The notes beneath the pieces are model-generated. The model was given only the letters and a program-made list of their open reading frames with translations, did no database searches and had not been told where the DNA came from. 27,636 nt of DNA from the NCBI GenBank assembly GCA_016946835.1, contig JACVTC010000454.1, forward strand, positions 1 through 27,636. Direction: 5' to 3'. Shown one piece after another: positions 16,724-25,059 of this stretch. The stretch is from Neocallimastix lanati (nom. inval.) (Eukaryota > Neocallimastigomycota > Neocallimastigomycetes > Neocallimastigales > Neocallimastigaceae). A program made the translations under genes and the position numbers. Position 1 is the first letter of the stretch. Each line of letters starts with the position of its first letter.

Positions 16724-19700
16724 TCAAGCTTCTCTGTAAGCGGAGTTAAACTTTACTAAATTTTTAAAGTGAACATTCCTATCGAGTTGCTTTCCAGTCT
16801 TCTGATCGATTAGGGTTGCCGTGTTGAATTGAATTTTTAAAATTTTAAATGGTCCATTGTAATATGGTTCTAGCTTAGTGCGGCTAAAGTTTCTAACAAG
16901 AACAAGATCACCAGCCTTTAATTCTTTTCCCTTTTTCATACTTATTTGTTCTTCTCGTCTTGTTGCCCAATACTTGTTAGCATTCTTCACATTTTCGCAT
17001 GCTTCTCTAGTCCATTGATAATGACGAACAAATTTTTCCATTAAAATTTCATCATATGATTTACCTGCATTTTCAATTGTTCTTATGGCTATATCATAAG
17101 GCTGTTGGTCTTCTCTTCCATATACTAATTCAAAACTAGAATGTCCAGTAGCTGTATTTTTGGTAGTTCGAAGTGCCCATAAAGCAGAAGGTAAAACTTC
17201 ATCCCAATCTTGATTTTTCCTTCCTAATAAACGAAGTAATTTTCCAATTTCTTTATTTCGATTTTCAGTAAGGCCATTTGATTCAGGGTGGTAAGTAGCT
17301 ACAAATTTAACATATACATCATAAAGATCAAGAAAGATTTTAGTCATATCAGAAGTGAATTGGACTCCATTATCAGTAGTAATAACTTGAGGGACACCAT
17401 GTCTTGCAAAAACGTTTATTAAAAATTTAATTATATCAGAGGAAGTTATGTTTTCAGTGGGTTCGGCTTCAACCCATTTGGTAAAGTAATCAACAGTTAC
17501 TATAATATATTGATTATTATTTCTTGTTTTTGGTAACGGTCCTATAATATCTAATCCTAAATGCACAAAGGGACCCTCCACTTTAGTTGGATGGTTTTCG
17601 GTTGGTTCTGGATATGGTTGAGGACGATTTAACTGGCATTTTTCACAATTACTAACAATTCTTTTGATATCTTTAATCATATGATTCCAATAAAAGTTTT
17701 TCTTAAGTCTTTGATATGTTTTGTAATATCCTTCGTGGCCAATATTATGAGCTTCTAAAATTAATTTAAACCTTTCATTTTCGTCCGTTATTAATTTTCT
17801 ATAATTTCCATTGTCGATAAAGTAATCTTCACCATCAATAACAGTAAACTTTTCATTAATAAATTCCTTTATAACTTTAGATAATAATTCTTCATTATTT
17901 CCATTAGTAATTTTTGTTAATAATATCTTTCTCTCTTCCTTACTTTTCATTCTTGAAAGAGCATCAGCTAACACATTCTTTTTGCCTGATTCATATTTTA
18001 TATTAATTCCAAGCATACTAGCGGTTAGACACCATCTTGTTTGCCTTGCATTCAAAGGTTCTTTATTCTTAAATAAACCAACTAATGGTTTATGATCTGT
18101 GTAAATAGTTGTAGGTAGTGGATTTCCTTCAATATAAGATTTAAATTTAGTCATACAGTAAAACAAAGCGGTTCCTTCCAAATCGGTAATACCATAATTC
18201 TTTTCAGCTTTCTTTAAACTTCTACTTATAAAGTGTATTGGATGCTCCTTACCGGTTTCTTCTTCTTTTTGTAAAAGAACTCCACCAATTCCATTATACG
18301 AAGCATCAGTTCTAATGATAAAAGGTTTGTCAAATGACGGAAATTTTAGAATAGGCGCATTGATTAATTTTTCTTTTAGGAGTTCAAAGCTTTCTTGTTG
18401 TTCTTTATTCCATTCATATTTAGTATTCTTTTTCAATAATTTACATAAAGGTGAGGTAATTTGAGCATATTTAGGGATAAAGTCACGATAATACCCTATT
18501 GCTCCTAGAAATGATCTTAATTCATGAATTGATGAAGGGGCTTCCCACTTCTTAATAGCTGTTATTTTACTTTCCATGGGACTTAATCCTTTAGTAGTAA
18601 GTTTGTGACCTAATACATCAACTTCAGTTTGAAGAAAATGGCACTTTTCAATATTAATTTTTAATTTGTTTTCTTTAAATACTTCTAATACTTGTTTAAT
18701 ATGAATTAAATGTTCTTCGATACTTTTTGAATAGATCAAAACATCATCAATAAATACGTAAACAAATTCACCAATAAAAGGGAATAAAATTTTATTCATT
18801 TCTCTTTGGAAGGTTGAGGGAGCTCCAGTAAGTCCAAAAGGCATAACCTTAAATTGATAATTTCCAAACTTAGTAGTGAAAGTGGTTACTTCAACGCTTT
18901 CTTCATCCATTAAGATTTGGTGAAAACCAGAAAATAAATCAAGAGTTGTAAATATTTTAGCTCCTCCGAGACTATCAAAAATTTCATCTATATATGGAAC
19001 TGAATAAGAATCTTTTTCTGTCATATCATTGACTTTTCGGTAGTCAATGCACAAGCGCCACTTTCCATTGTGTTTTAGAATAAGTACTACTGGAGATGAC
19101 CATTCTGAACAGGATGGTTCTATCAATCCTTTCTTAATAAGTTTTGTAAGTTCTTCTTTTAAGATATCTGATTTTAATTTAGTTAACCTATAACTTCTTA
19201 ATTTTACTGGCTTTGCATTTGCTTTTAAACGGATCTTATGTGGTGAAAGTTTAGAAGGAGTTAGTTCTTCTGTTGAAGTGGCAACTATGTCAATCATTTC
19301 TTTGAGAATTTTAATAATTTGTTCTTTATAATCTTTATTTAAGGTACTTAAAAATTCATCACTCTCAATAAATTCCATTGGAGTTAATTCCTTTATAATT
19401 TCCTTTTCATTATTCGTTTCTTTAACTTTTCTAATAGTGCAAATTATACTTTCTTCATCATAATATTGATTATTTATTTTAGCTATTTCTTCGTATTCAC
19501 TTTCTGACAAAAGTTTACATAGACTGTTTAAGGTTGGATGAATAAATAAACAATGATCGATTTGAGTTTTAAAGTTTATTAACATATCATAAAATGAGTC
19601 TTCTTTCTCAATAATTCTAAAGTCCGCATTAAATTCATAATTATTAATTTTTACTGGTAATCGAACAATAATTCCTTCCGAGTATTCTTCATCTTGTGTT

Positions 19701-20719
19701 GCTAGTTGGATTCTTCCACGACTTTTTCCAACTGTTTCATATTCACCAGGTAATTTATCAAAATACTGCTTAGTAACGATGCTTAGGTTACTACAAGAAT
19801 CAATTAAAAGTTTTCCTAGTACTCCGTCAACACTTGCATCAACCATTGCTAAGTCTTCTTCGGCTACTTCATTACTTTTACTTATGTAGCTATGGTCATA
19901 GTTATTTACTAATAAAGTTCGTGCTATTACATTGTCTACAGTTCCAATTATTTTAGACTTTTCTAACTTTAAACCTTGAGTTAATTGTGAACGAATTTTA
20001 GGACATGCATTCAAGAGTTGACCTATCGTAATACTGGATTTAAGATTATTTAAATCATCCATAATATTGTAAGGTTCTTTATTATTCATCATTTTGATAT
20101 TCCTTTTTACTAATTGAGTATTTCCATTATTAGTTTCCTTAGTTTTTGTTGAAATTAATTTTTCCAAAGTATTAGTTTTATTTTGTTGATTATCTTTATT
20201 CATTTCTAGATCTTCTATTTCATTATCGATTACAAGTATATCTTCAGATTCAACTTTTTCCTTTCCTTTTGATGAATAATTGTTGTTTTCTTCTTTACTT
20301 TCTCTTACTCTTGTCATATTTCTTAATTCCTTTTCTTTTTGTTTTTCTTTGTTAATATTTGGTTGAGTTAAAATTGAAGGAAGTATTTGATTTTTATAAA
20401 CTTTATTTGGTTTATTATGCAGCTCATTTTCTTTCTTCTTTCTTAAAGCAGGAGTTGCAAAAGGACGTGGATTATCTTTTAAACTTTTATGTACTTTCTT
20501 GGAATTATTTTCTTCTTTTTCGCTGTTATTATCATTCATTTTTCTTTTTACAGCATTTATAATGATATCATCCTCACTAAAATCAGATTCTTCAGATTCT
20601 TCGTTAAAGGAATTATTATCAATTGGAGTATTCTTAGTAAAAGTATTATTTTGTAAATTATTTAATGAAGCTATTGTTTTGTCATTGGGAGTGCTTCTGC
20701 TCCCATTTAGAAGTTTAAA
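16724..20719 (-). CDS. Ty3/gypsy Pol polyprotein, expressed by -1 frameshift (element III)
   Basis: The frame is open from 20743. It has an ATG at 20539 but overlaps the gag end, so it is given here from the predicted slip site. Residues counted from that ATG: charged linker 1-200; aspartic protease with DSC at 247-249 (Cys in place of the usual Gly); RT about 440-640 with D534 and FIDD 596-599 (F-I-D-D form of YxDD); RNase H with D745, E788 and D815; integrase zinc finger H931, H935, C965, C968; core D997, D1056, E1092 (DD35E); GPY/F-like NGPFKI at 1229-1234. It makes and integrates cDNA in particles built by the upstream Gag. No internal stop is present, and the C-terminus stops seven bases before the polypurine tract. 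Confidence 0.93.
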   Translation of the reverse strand, partial: FKLLNGSRSTPNDKTIASLNNLQNNTFTKNTPIDNNSFNEESEESDFSEDDIIINAVKRKMNDNNSEKEENNSKKVHKSLKDNPRPFATPALRKKKENELHNKPNKVYKNQILPSILTQPNINKEKQKEKELRNMTRVRESKEENNNYSSKGKEKVESEDILVIDNEIEDLEMNKDNQQNKTNTLEKLISTKTKETNNGNTQLVKRNIKMMNNKEPYNIMDDLNNLKSSITIGQLLNACPKIRSQLTQGLKLEKSKIIGTVDNVIARTLLVNNYDHSYISKSNEVAEEDLAMVDASVDGVLGKLLIDSCSNLSIVTKQYFDKLPGEYETVGKSRGRIQLATQDEEYSEGIIVRLPVKINNYEFNADFRIIEKEDSFYDMLINFKTQIDHCLFIHPTLNSLCKLLSESEYEEIAKINNQYYDEESIICTIRKVKETNNEKEIIKELTPMEFIESDEFLSTLNKDYKEQIIKILKEMIDIVATSTEELTPSKLSPHKIRLKANAKPVKLRSYRLTKLKSDILKEELTKLIKKGLIEPSCSEWSSPVVLILKHNGKWRLCIDYRKVNDMTEKDSYSVPYIDEIFDSLGGAKIFTTLDLFSGFHQILMDEESVEVTTFTTKFGNYQFKVMPFGLTGAPSTFQREMNKILFPFIGEFVYVFIDDVLIYSKSIEEHLIHIKQVLEVFKENKLKINIEKCHFLQTEVDVLGHKLTTKGLSPMESKITAIKKWEAPSSIHELRSFLGAIGYYRDFIPKYAQITSPLCKLLKKNTKYEWNKEQQESFELLKEKLINAPILKFPSFDKPFIIRTDASYNGIGGVLLQKEEETGKEHPIHFISRSLKKAEKNYGITDLEGTALFYCMTKFKSYIEGNPLPTTIYTDHKPLVGLFKNKEPLNARQTRWCLTASMLGINIKYESGKKNVLADALSRMKSKEERKILLTKITNGNNEELLSKVIKEFINEKFTVIDGEDYFIDNGNYRKLITDENERFKLILEAHNIGHEGYYKTYQRLKKNFYWNHMIKDIKRIVSNCEKCQLNRPQPYPEPTENHPTKVEGPFVHLGLDIIGPLPKTRNNNQYIIVTVDYFTKWVEAEPTENITSSDIIKFLINVFARHGVPQVITTDNGVQFTSDMTKIFLDLYDVYVKFVATYHPESNGLTENRNKEIGKLLRLLGRKNQDWDEVLPSALWALRTTKNTATGHSSFELVYGREDQQPYDIAIRTIENAGKSYDEILMEKFVRHYQWTREACENVKNANKYWATRREEQISMKKGKELKAGDLVLVRNFSRTKLEPYYNGPFKILKIQFNTATLIDQKTGKQLDRNVHFKNLVKFNSAYREA
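20667..20719 (-). promoter_or_regulatory. -1 ribosomal frameshift signal: slippery site and pseudoknot
   Basis: On the minus strand the gag frame reads TC T-TTA-AAC TTC TAA: the canonical heptamer UUUAAAC (20719-20713) in the correct phase, two codons before the gag stop. After a 7-base spacer, TGGGAG (20705-20700) pairs with CTCCCA (20691-20686). In the loop, GAAGC (20697-20693) pairs with GCTTC (20671-20667), giving an H-type pseudoknot with 2-, 1- and 14-base loops. Slipping back one base moves ribosomes into the pol frame, which is open from 20743. Confidence 0.88.
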
Positions 20720-21612
20720 GACTTTTTGGAATATATTTCTTTTTTATTTTTTTCCATAATCTTATTTAATTGAGGGCAATAGTATGAGTAATGACCTTCT
20801 TCCTTACAGAAGAAGCAAGTTTTAACGGATAAATTTCTCATTTTCTGGGTTGATTCTTCTATAATATCTTGAGGTTTCAGTTTATTATTTGTTTGACTTG
20901 TTTGGAAAGTTTCGTTTCTTCTTTTAGGATAAAGTCTTGAAGTAGTACTGTTTTGATTATTTTGATTATGCTGGGAATTATTAACATTATAGGTATTAAT
21001 ATTATTGTTCCTTACAGAAAGTCTATCTACTTTCTCGGCAATTTTGAAAGCTTTCTCCATACTTATATCATCTTTAAGGGATAATTTCTTCCAGGCTTCA
21101 TAATTATTTTGAATAGAATCAATATAATCTAGTACACCAATGCGCTTTCTTCTCTTTTTATCAAGTTTAGTGTACAAAGTTCTATATCTTACATTAAAGT
21201 CTTTAATCTTTTCGTTTCTTTTAATTCGCATTGCACGAAGTTCTTTAAGAAGTAAATTTTGGTCTTCTTTAATACCGTAAAAATTTTCAAGACTTGAAAT
21301 AATTTTTTCAAGAGAAGGAAATTTATCATCATCAACATTTTCTTCTTCATCATCTTCTTCTTCATCTGATGAATCATCACTTTCATCATCACTATCTTCT
21401 CCCAAATCTTCAATAACGCGTTGTACTTCACCAGAGCTGGTAAGTAAACAAGCATTAAATATTGTTTCTGGATCTGTAATACCTTGTATCTTGATCCAAA
21501 GTTTTAATTCAGTAGCCCAGGACTTAATATCCAAATTGTCCTTGCTAAGTTTCACAATATCTCTTAATTCTTTTTTCAATTCTTTAAAGCTCAAAGTTGT
21601 TTCCTTGGACAT
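20707..21612 (-). CDS. Gag protein with CCHC zinc knuckle (element III)
   Basis: The start is the ATG at 21612 (MSKETTLSFKELKK), giving 301 residues. The frame is open further upstream but only from a TTG and across leader sequence. N-terminal helices with SWATELKLWIKIQGI resemble a Ty3-like Gag. A strongly acidic Asp/Glu stretch spans residues 71-96, then PSLEKIISSLENFY and AFKIAEKVDRL, an Asn/Gln-rich linker, and one zinc knuckle C266-x2-C269-x4-H274-x4-C279 (CFFCKEEGHYSYYC) for RNA binding. It forms the particle shell and packages RNA. The last 12 codons overlap the pol frame (-1), where the frameshift signal sits. Its relation to the element I Gag is visible in shared motifs. Confidence 0.9.
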   Translation of the reverse strand: MSKETTLSFKELKKELRDIVKLSKDNLDIKSWATELKLWIKIQGITDPETIFNACLLTSSGEVQRVIEDLGEDSDDESDDSSDEEEDDEEENVDDDKFPSLEKIISSLENFYGIKEDQNLLLKELRAMRIKRNEKIKDFNVRYRTLYTKLDKKRRKRIGVLDYIDSIQNNYEAWKKLSLKDDISMEKAFKIAEKVDRLSVRNNNINTYNVNNSQHNQNNQNSTTSRLYPKRRNETFQTSQTNNKLKPQDIIEESTQKMRNLSVKTCFFCKEEGHYSYYCPQLNKIMEKNKKEIYSKKSLNF

Positions 21613-21713
21613 TTTGTTTAAATATTTCTTGTTGTATATTAATGAGGTGATTAAATAAGAATAAATTTGGAAATACAACTTTAAAAATATAATTTAATAG
21701 GTAATTTAATATC

Positions 21714-22205
21714 GAATCAAATTTTAAAAAAAAAAAAAAAAAAAAACATAGACTGCACATACTGGGTACCCATCTCCCAATATGGCCATACAGTTATTAA
21801 TTAACTGTAAGGTGATGAGTTATTGGCATACTGTATCAGCTTCGCCGCTCTCAATCGTCGTTACACACTGCCCGGAGATGCATTCCTAACGTTCCTACAT
21901 ATATCTCTAATGACCACGAGCATCAGAACGGAATCATTAACTCCTCCCTAGTGGGTGTAATCATTGGCGATTGGAAATATTACAACCATCAAGGTCTATG
22001 CTTAAATTCAAAGCGTAGTATCAGGGTTGGGTGAAATAATCATTTGAGGGAAAGCCTTATGAATATCACGTGTGGTCTCATGATATCCCAGGATAGAAAC
22101 CTCATCCGATTATTTGGTGCCATGCCGAGGATTCGAACCCCGCCCTCTACAGTAACCTGTATCGTCCTAACCGACTGGACCAACATGGCGAATCAAATTT
22201 TAAAA
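21714..22205 (-). mobile_element. tRNA-derived SINE with 16-bp target duplication
   Basis: A clearly less AT-rich 460-base insert (21730-22189) is bounded by the direct repeat GAATCAAATTTTAAAA (21714-21729 and 22190-22205). This is a perfect 16-bp duplication of the kind made by LINE-type target-primed integration. Read on the minus strand it begins with a whole tRNA-like cloverleaf (22189-22115, including CCA), continues into about 365 bases of unrelated body, and ends in a T run (A run on the plus strand up to 21746), like SINEs with T-rich tails such as plant p-SINE1. It interrupts the element III leader between gag and the tandem array. No second copy is in the window. Confidence 0.85.
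22115..22189 (-). ncRNA. tRNA-like head of the SINE (Pol III promoter)
   Basis: 75 bases fold as a tRNA: acceptor GCCATGT/GCATGGC, D stem GTCC/GGAC, T stem CGGGG/CCTCG with loop TTCGAAT, then A and an encoded CCA. The A box (TGGTCCAGTCGG) and B box (GGTTCGAATCC) are near perfect. The anticodon arm is abnormal: TACAG/CTGTA closes on a 4-base loop GTTA, and the molecule is two bases short, so it should not decode. It therefore acts as an internal Pol III promoter rather than a tRNA gene. Confidence 0.8.
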
Positions 22206-22263
22206 CAATATATTTTAGTAACTTTTGAAAATAATAATTTTATTTGCTTTCTTTAGTAGATAT

Positions 22264-22612
22264 AAGCTCGAAATCCTTATCGACAACTTAGTAGAAATTA
22301 TAAAGCACGAGGTTCTTTTCGACTACTTTATTAAGAATAATTTTAAGTTCGAAATCTTTATCGACAACTTAATAGAATAATTTTAAGTTCGAAGTCTTTA
22401 TCGACAACTTAATAGAATAATTTTAAGTTCGAAATCTTTATCGACAACTTAATAGAATAATTTTAAGTTCGAAATCTTTATCGACAACTTAATAGAATAA
22501 TTTTAAGTTCGAAATCTTTATCGACAACTTAATGGAATAATTTTAAGTTCGAAATCTTTATCGACAACTTAATGGAATAATTTTAAGTTCGAAATCTTTA
22601 TCGACCACTTGA
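22264..22612. repeat. 40-bp tandem repeat array in the element III leader
   Basis: Six full copies of a 40-base unit (first TTCGAAATC at 22348, then every 40 bases to 22548) plus a partial copy at 22588 and a diverged one near 22268. Each carries the palindrome TTCGAA and TTATCGACAACTTAAT. Copies differ by single bases (GAAGTC in copy 2, AATGGAA in copies 5 and 6). There are no unique spacers between units. Confidence 0.92.
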
Positions 22613-23189
22613 ATTTTGTAATTTAGTATATTTGTAGTAATAAATTTAGAAGCAAAGTTTTATTTGTTATTTTCACCTTTCAAAAATTTTTCTTTTTAAA
22701 CGATAAATATTGTATTGTTATAGCTAATAAAATTATTAATTAATTATAATTATTAAATACAAAAAAAAATAATCTTTATTGTCGTACAATCTGATAGTAC
22801 ACACTGTCTGACGTGCAGCTTACCTAATGGTGTCATGCCACGCGTGTGCCACGATTACTATATTCAATATAAAATATAGCAGTTCAGAGCCCACTAGCCC
22901 AATTACTATGTAGGATAAACTTAATCCGATAATCTATGTACGGAATAAAAAAAATTTTAAAAGTATTCAATAATATTTTTATTAACTAATAAAAATTAAC
23001 TAAAAACACAATATTTTCAAAGTAAATTAAGATTCTTTTACAGGAATTATTAAACAAATAAAGTATCAGTAATAAAAAAAAATAAAAAAAATTTAAATGG
23101 CGAAGTTAGCCAAAGTCTGATACTTTATATAATAAAGTGCCTTATAACTAGCACAAAGAAAAGTAAAAAAAAATATATATAAAAAAAAC

Positions 23190-23228
23190 AATCTTACGCC
23201 TTCGGTGACGTAAGCTCCTTATTCGCCA
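23190..23228 (-). promoter_or_regulatory. Conserved leader hairpin (element III copy)
   Basis: Sense strand: 39 bases containing CTTACG...CGTAAG (6-bp stem, loop TCACCGAAGG). It is identical, base for base, to 26224-26262 in the sense direction of element IV. It lies about 410 bases downstream of the 5' LTR. Confidence 0.75.
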
Positions 23229-23396
23229 GTGCTTGGAAAGTACCCGCACCTTCGTGTGTTGAAACGTTGAAGGCTGAACTATTATTACCGGGTCGGTAAC
23301 CAAATACCTTCGTCTACTTTCCAATTAATCTCCAAATTAACTACTATTCAATAACCTACTATGAATAGAGTTAATTTGTTGCTATCTGAGAATACA

Positions 23397-23419
23397 CTGT
23401 GTATGAGCTCTATCCGCTC
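23397..23419 (-). promoter_or_regulatory. Conserved leader block 1 (element III copy)
   Basis: On the minus strand GAGCGGATAGAGCTCATACA and then CAG; 21 of 23 bases match 26074-26096. It contains the palindrome GAGCTC. Confidence 0.65.
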
Positions 23420-23616
23420 CTTGTTATAATTTTACAAAATTTGTTTTTTTTAGAATCTTAATTTTACTTATTTAAAAAAAATTTTTTTTTTTTTATATAT
23501 ATATATCAAACAAGCGCCATAGGTTAATCAAAGGATTAACGACTTACTTGTTTATCAATATAAAATAAAAAAAATTAAAAAAAATCTATGTTATTTACTA
23601 TTATTTCTATTTAATT

Positions 23617-23633
23617 CCCCGATATCTCCACCA
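23617..23633 (-). other. Element III primer-binding site
   Basis: On the minus strand, six bases after the 5' LTR, TGGTGGAGATATCGGGG is the complement of a plausible tRNA 3' end (CCCCGATATCTCCACCA: acceptor TATCTCC, discriminator A, CCA). The tRNA identity was not determined. Confidence 0.65.
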
Positions 23634-23639
23634 TATAAA

Positions 23640-23965
23640 TGTTAAGGTTTTAGAGAATTAAATAAAAATAAAGTAAGAAACACAAATTTTATTTTTTTAT
23701 TTATTATTTTTATTTATAAATTTATTTTATTTTATTTTATTTTATTTTATTTTTTTTGATGATATTTAAAATTAGTAGCAAAATTTACAACTATTTATAC
23801 TTTTTTTCAAGGCATAAAAGTTGTTCTTGCCACTAAATTACATTTTATTTATTTTTTTTTTTTTTTTTTTATAAAAACTATTAAATTTAAATTGATTTTT
23901 ATAATTAATTATATAAAATTTAATTATAACAATATAAATAAAATACATTTATAATATTAATAAAA

Positions 23966-24020
<55 letters not shown>

Positions 24021-24516
24021 TTATTTATTTAAAAATATCTAAAATATTACTAATAAGAATTTATTTAATTGGCTATAATTTTTATTACAATCTGTTAAAA
24101 TATTCAAATAAAAATAAAAATACTATTCTAATATAAAGGTTTTTAATAAAATAAATATTTTTCAATATAAAATAAAACATTTCGATATAAAATTTTATAA
24201 TAAAAAGTTAAATATAATATATAAATTTTTAATTATCAATATATAAAAATATTATTAATATAAATTTTCATTATTAATATAAAAAAAAAATAAGATTTAT
24301 TATTAATATTGCTAATATAAGTTTTAAATATATAAAAATATTACTTTTAATATAAGATTTAATATAAAAATATAAAGTTTAATATAATATTTGGTTTAAT
24401 TTTTGATCTTTGGATTTAAAAATTTATTAAAGTACAAAAATAATAATGTACACATAATGTATTAGAAATAAATCGTAGATTTAATTAAGAATGCATTATT
24501 TAGTACATTCTTATCA
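23640..24516 (-). repeat. Element III 5' LTR
   Basis: 877 bp matching 15826-16705, with TATAAATA at 23799-23792 on the minus strand and a long A/T homopolymer at about 23969-24018. The right-hand duplication TCAG follows. Confidence 0.9.
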
Positions 24517-24530
24517 TCAGCTAGTAAAAT

Positions 24531-24602
24531 TAGAACTTTTGTTCAATGGTTAGTTACATCGACCATGACCAATACTTCATGGGTTCGACTCACACCTCAA
24601 CC
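24531..24602 (+). ncRNA. Degenerate tRNA-like sequence (A and B boxes)
   Basis: TTGTTCAATGGTTAG looks like a tRNA A box/D loop, and GGGTTCGACTC 33 bases downstream looks like a B box/T loop. The T stem has two mismatches and no acceptor stem could be paired, so this is at best a tRNA pseudogene or SINE head. It lies about 15 bases beyond the element III target duplication. Confidence 0.35.
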
Positions 24603-24702
24603 CATTTTGCATTAATAATTATTTTATTAATTATTTTATTAATTATTAATAATATCTTCTTGAATATTCTTTCTGTATAAAATTATAGAAAGTTAAAGAT
24701 TC

Positions 24703-24726
24703 TTTCGGTTCGTAATTCAACCGAAA
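24703..24726. other. 8-bp hairpin
   Basis: TTTCGGTT and AACCGAAA form a perfect stem around the loop CGTAATTC. It sits upstream of the TATA box at 24899 and could be part of an LTR U3 region. Confidence 0.45.
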
Positions 24727-24898
24727 TGAATTTAGAAATTCTTATTATATAAATTATTTTATTCTTTTTTGATAAGATTCATTTTCATCAATTAAAATCA
24801 ATATTCTAGAAATTTTACATTATTAATTATTACAAACATATTTCTAAATATTTCTTTAAAATTATTTTTACATGTTAAAACTGTTTTTCCGTTAAAAG

Positions 24899-24942
24899 TA
24901 TAAATAGTGCGAACTTCACGAATGAAAATATTTTTCTTCGTG
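24899..24942 (+). promoter_or_regulatory. TATA box with downstream hairpin, probable element IV LTR promoter
   Basis: TATAAATAG (24899-24907) is followed by CACGAA/TTCGTG (24917-24922 and 24937-24942). This resembles the minus-strand LTR cores at 5594, 4665 and 15986 but points rightward toward the plus-strand Gag of element IV. The LTR limits could not be found without the other copy, which would lie outside the window. Confidence 0.4.
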
Positions 24943-25059
24943 CTTTTATTAATAATAATTAACGTATAAGTAATTCGAAACATTACCTTGTTGATTAATA
25001 TTAATAATTATTTTAAATTTTATAATTAATAAAAAATATTTCTAATAAAACGAATTATT

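Larger units (their letters stand above)
22613..23616 (-). other. Element III structured leader region
   Basis: No ORF is supported on either strand. Between AT-rich stretches lie GC-richer islands (22780-22940, 23097-23155, 23190-23330 and 23395-23420) with many inverted motifs. Two of these islands recur in the element IV leader in the same order and sense. This is expected to be untranslated RNA upstream of gag and may hold packaging or dimerisation signals. Confidence 0.5.
15826..24516 (-). mobile_element. Element III: complete Ty3/gypsy retrotransposon with -1 frameshift
   Basis: 8691 bp between LTRs 15826-16705 and 23640-24516 (TGTTAAGG...CTTATCA), flanked by a 4-bp duplication TCAG (15822-15825 and 24517-24520). 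In minus-strand order: 5' LTR, primer-binding site, about 2-kb leader containing conserved hairpin blocks, a 40-bp tandem array and a SINE, then gag, a -1 frameshift signal, pol (PR-RT-RH-IN), polypurine tract and 3' LTR. The LTRs differ mainly in homopolymer lengths and at least one A/G change, so insertion is recent. All catalytic motifs are intact. It sits at the right edge of repeat A copy 2 and just upstream of a tRNA-like motif. Confidence 0.92.

Noticed and set aside
21613-21678. N-terminal extension of the element III Gag from a TTG
   Set aside because: There is no ATG in this stretch. The ATG at 21612 gives a normal Gag start.
22115-22189. Functional tRNA gene
   Set aside because: The anticodon arm has only a 4-base loop, CCA is encoded, and the unit lies at the head of a duplication-flanked insert.
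22044-22256. 70-codon plus-strand ORF
   Set aside because: It runs antisense through the tRNA-derived SINE head and has no protein-like features.
22348-22612. CRISPR-like regular repeats
   Set aside because: The units are directly adjacent with no unique spacers, and the setting is a eukaryotic retrotransposon leader.
24798-24983. 61-codon minus-strand ORF
   Set aside because: It overlaps the TATA/hairpin region, has no recognisable motif and shows the Ile/Asn/Lys composition expected of chance ORFs in AT-rich DNA.
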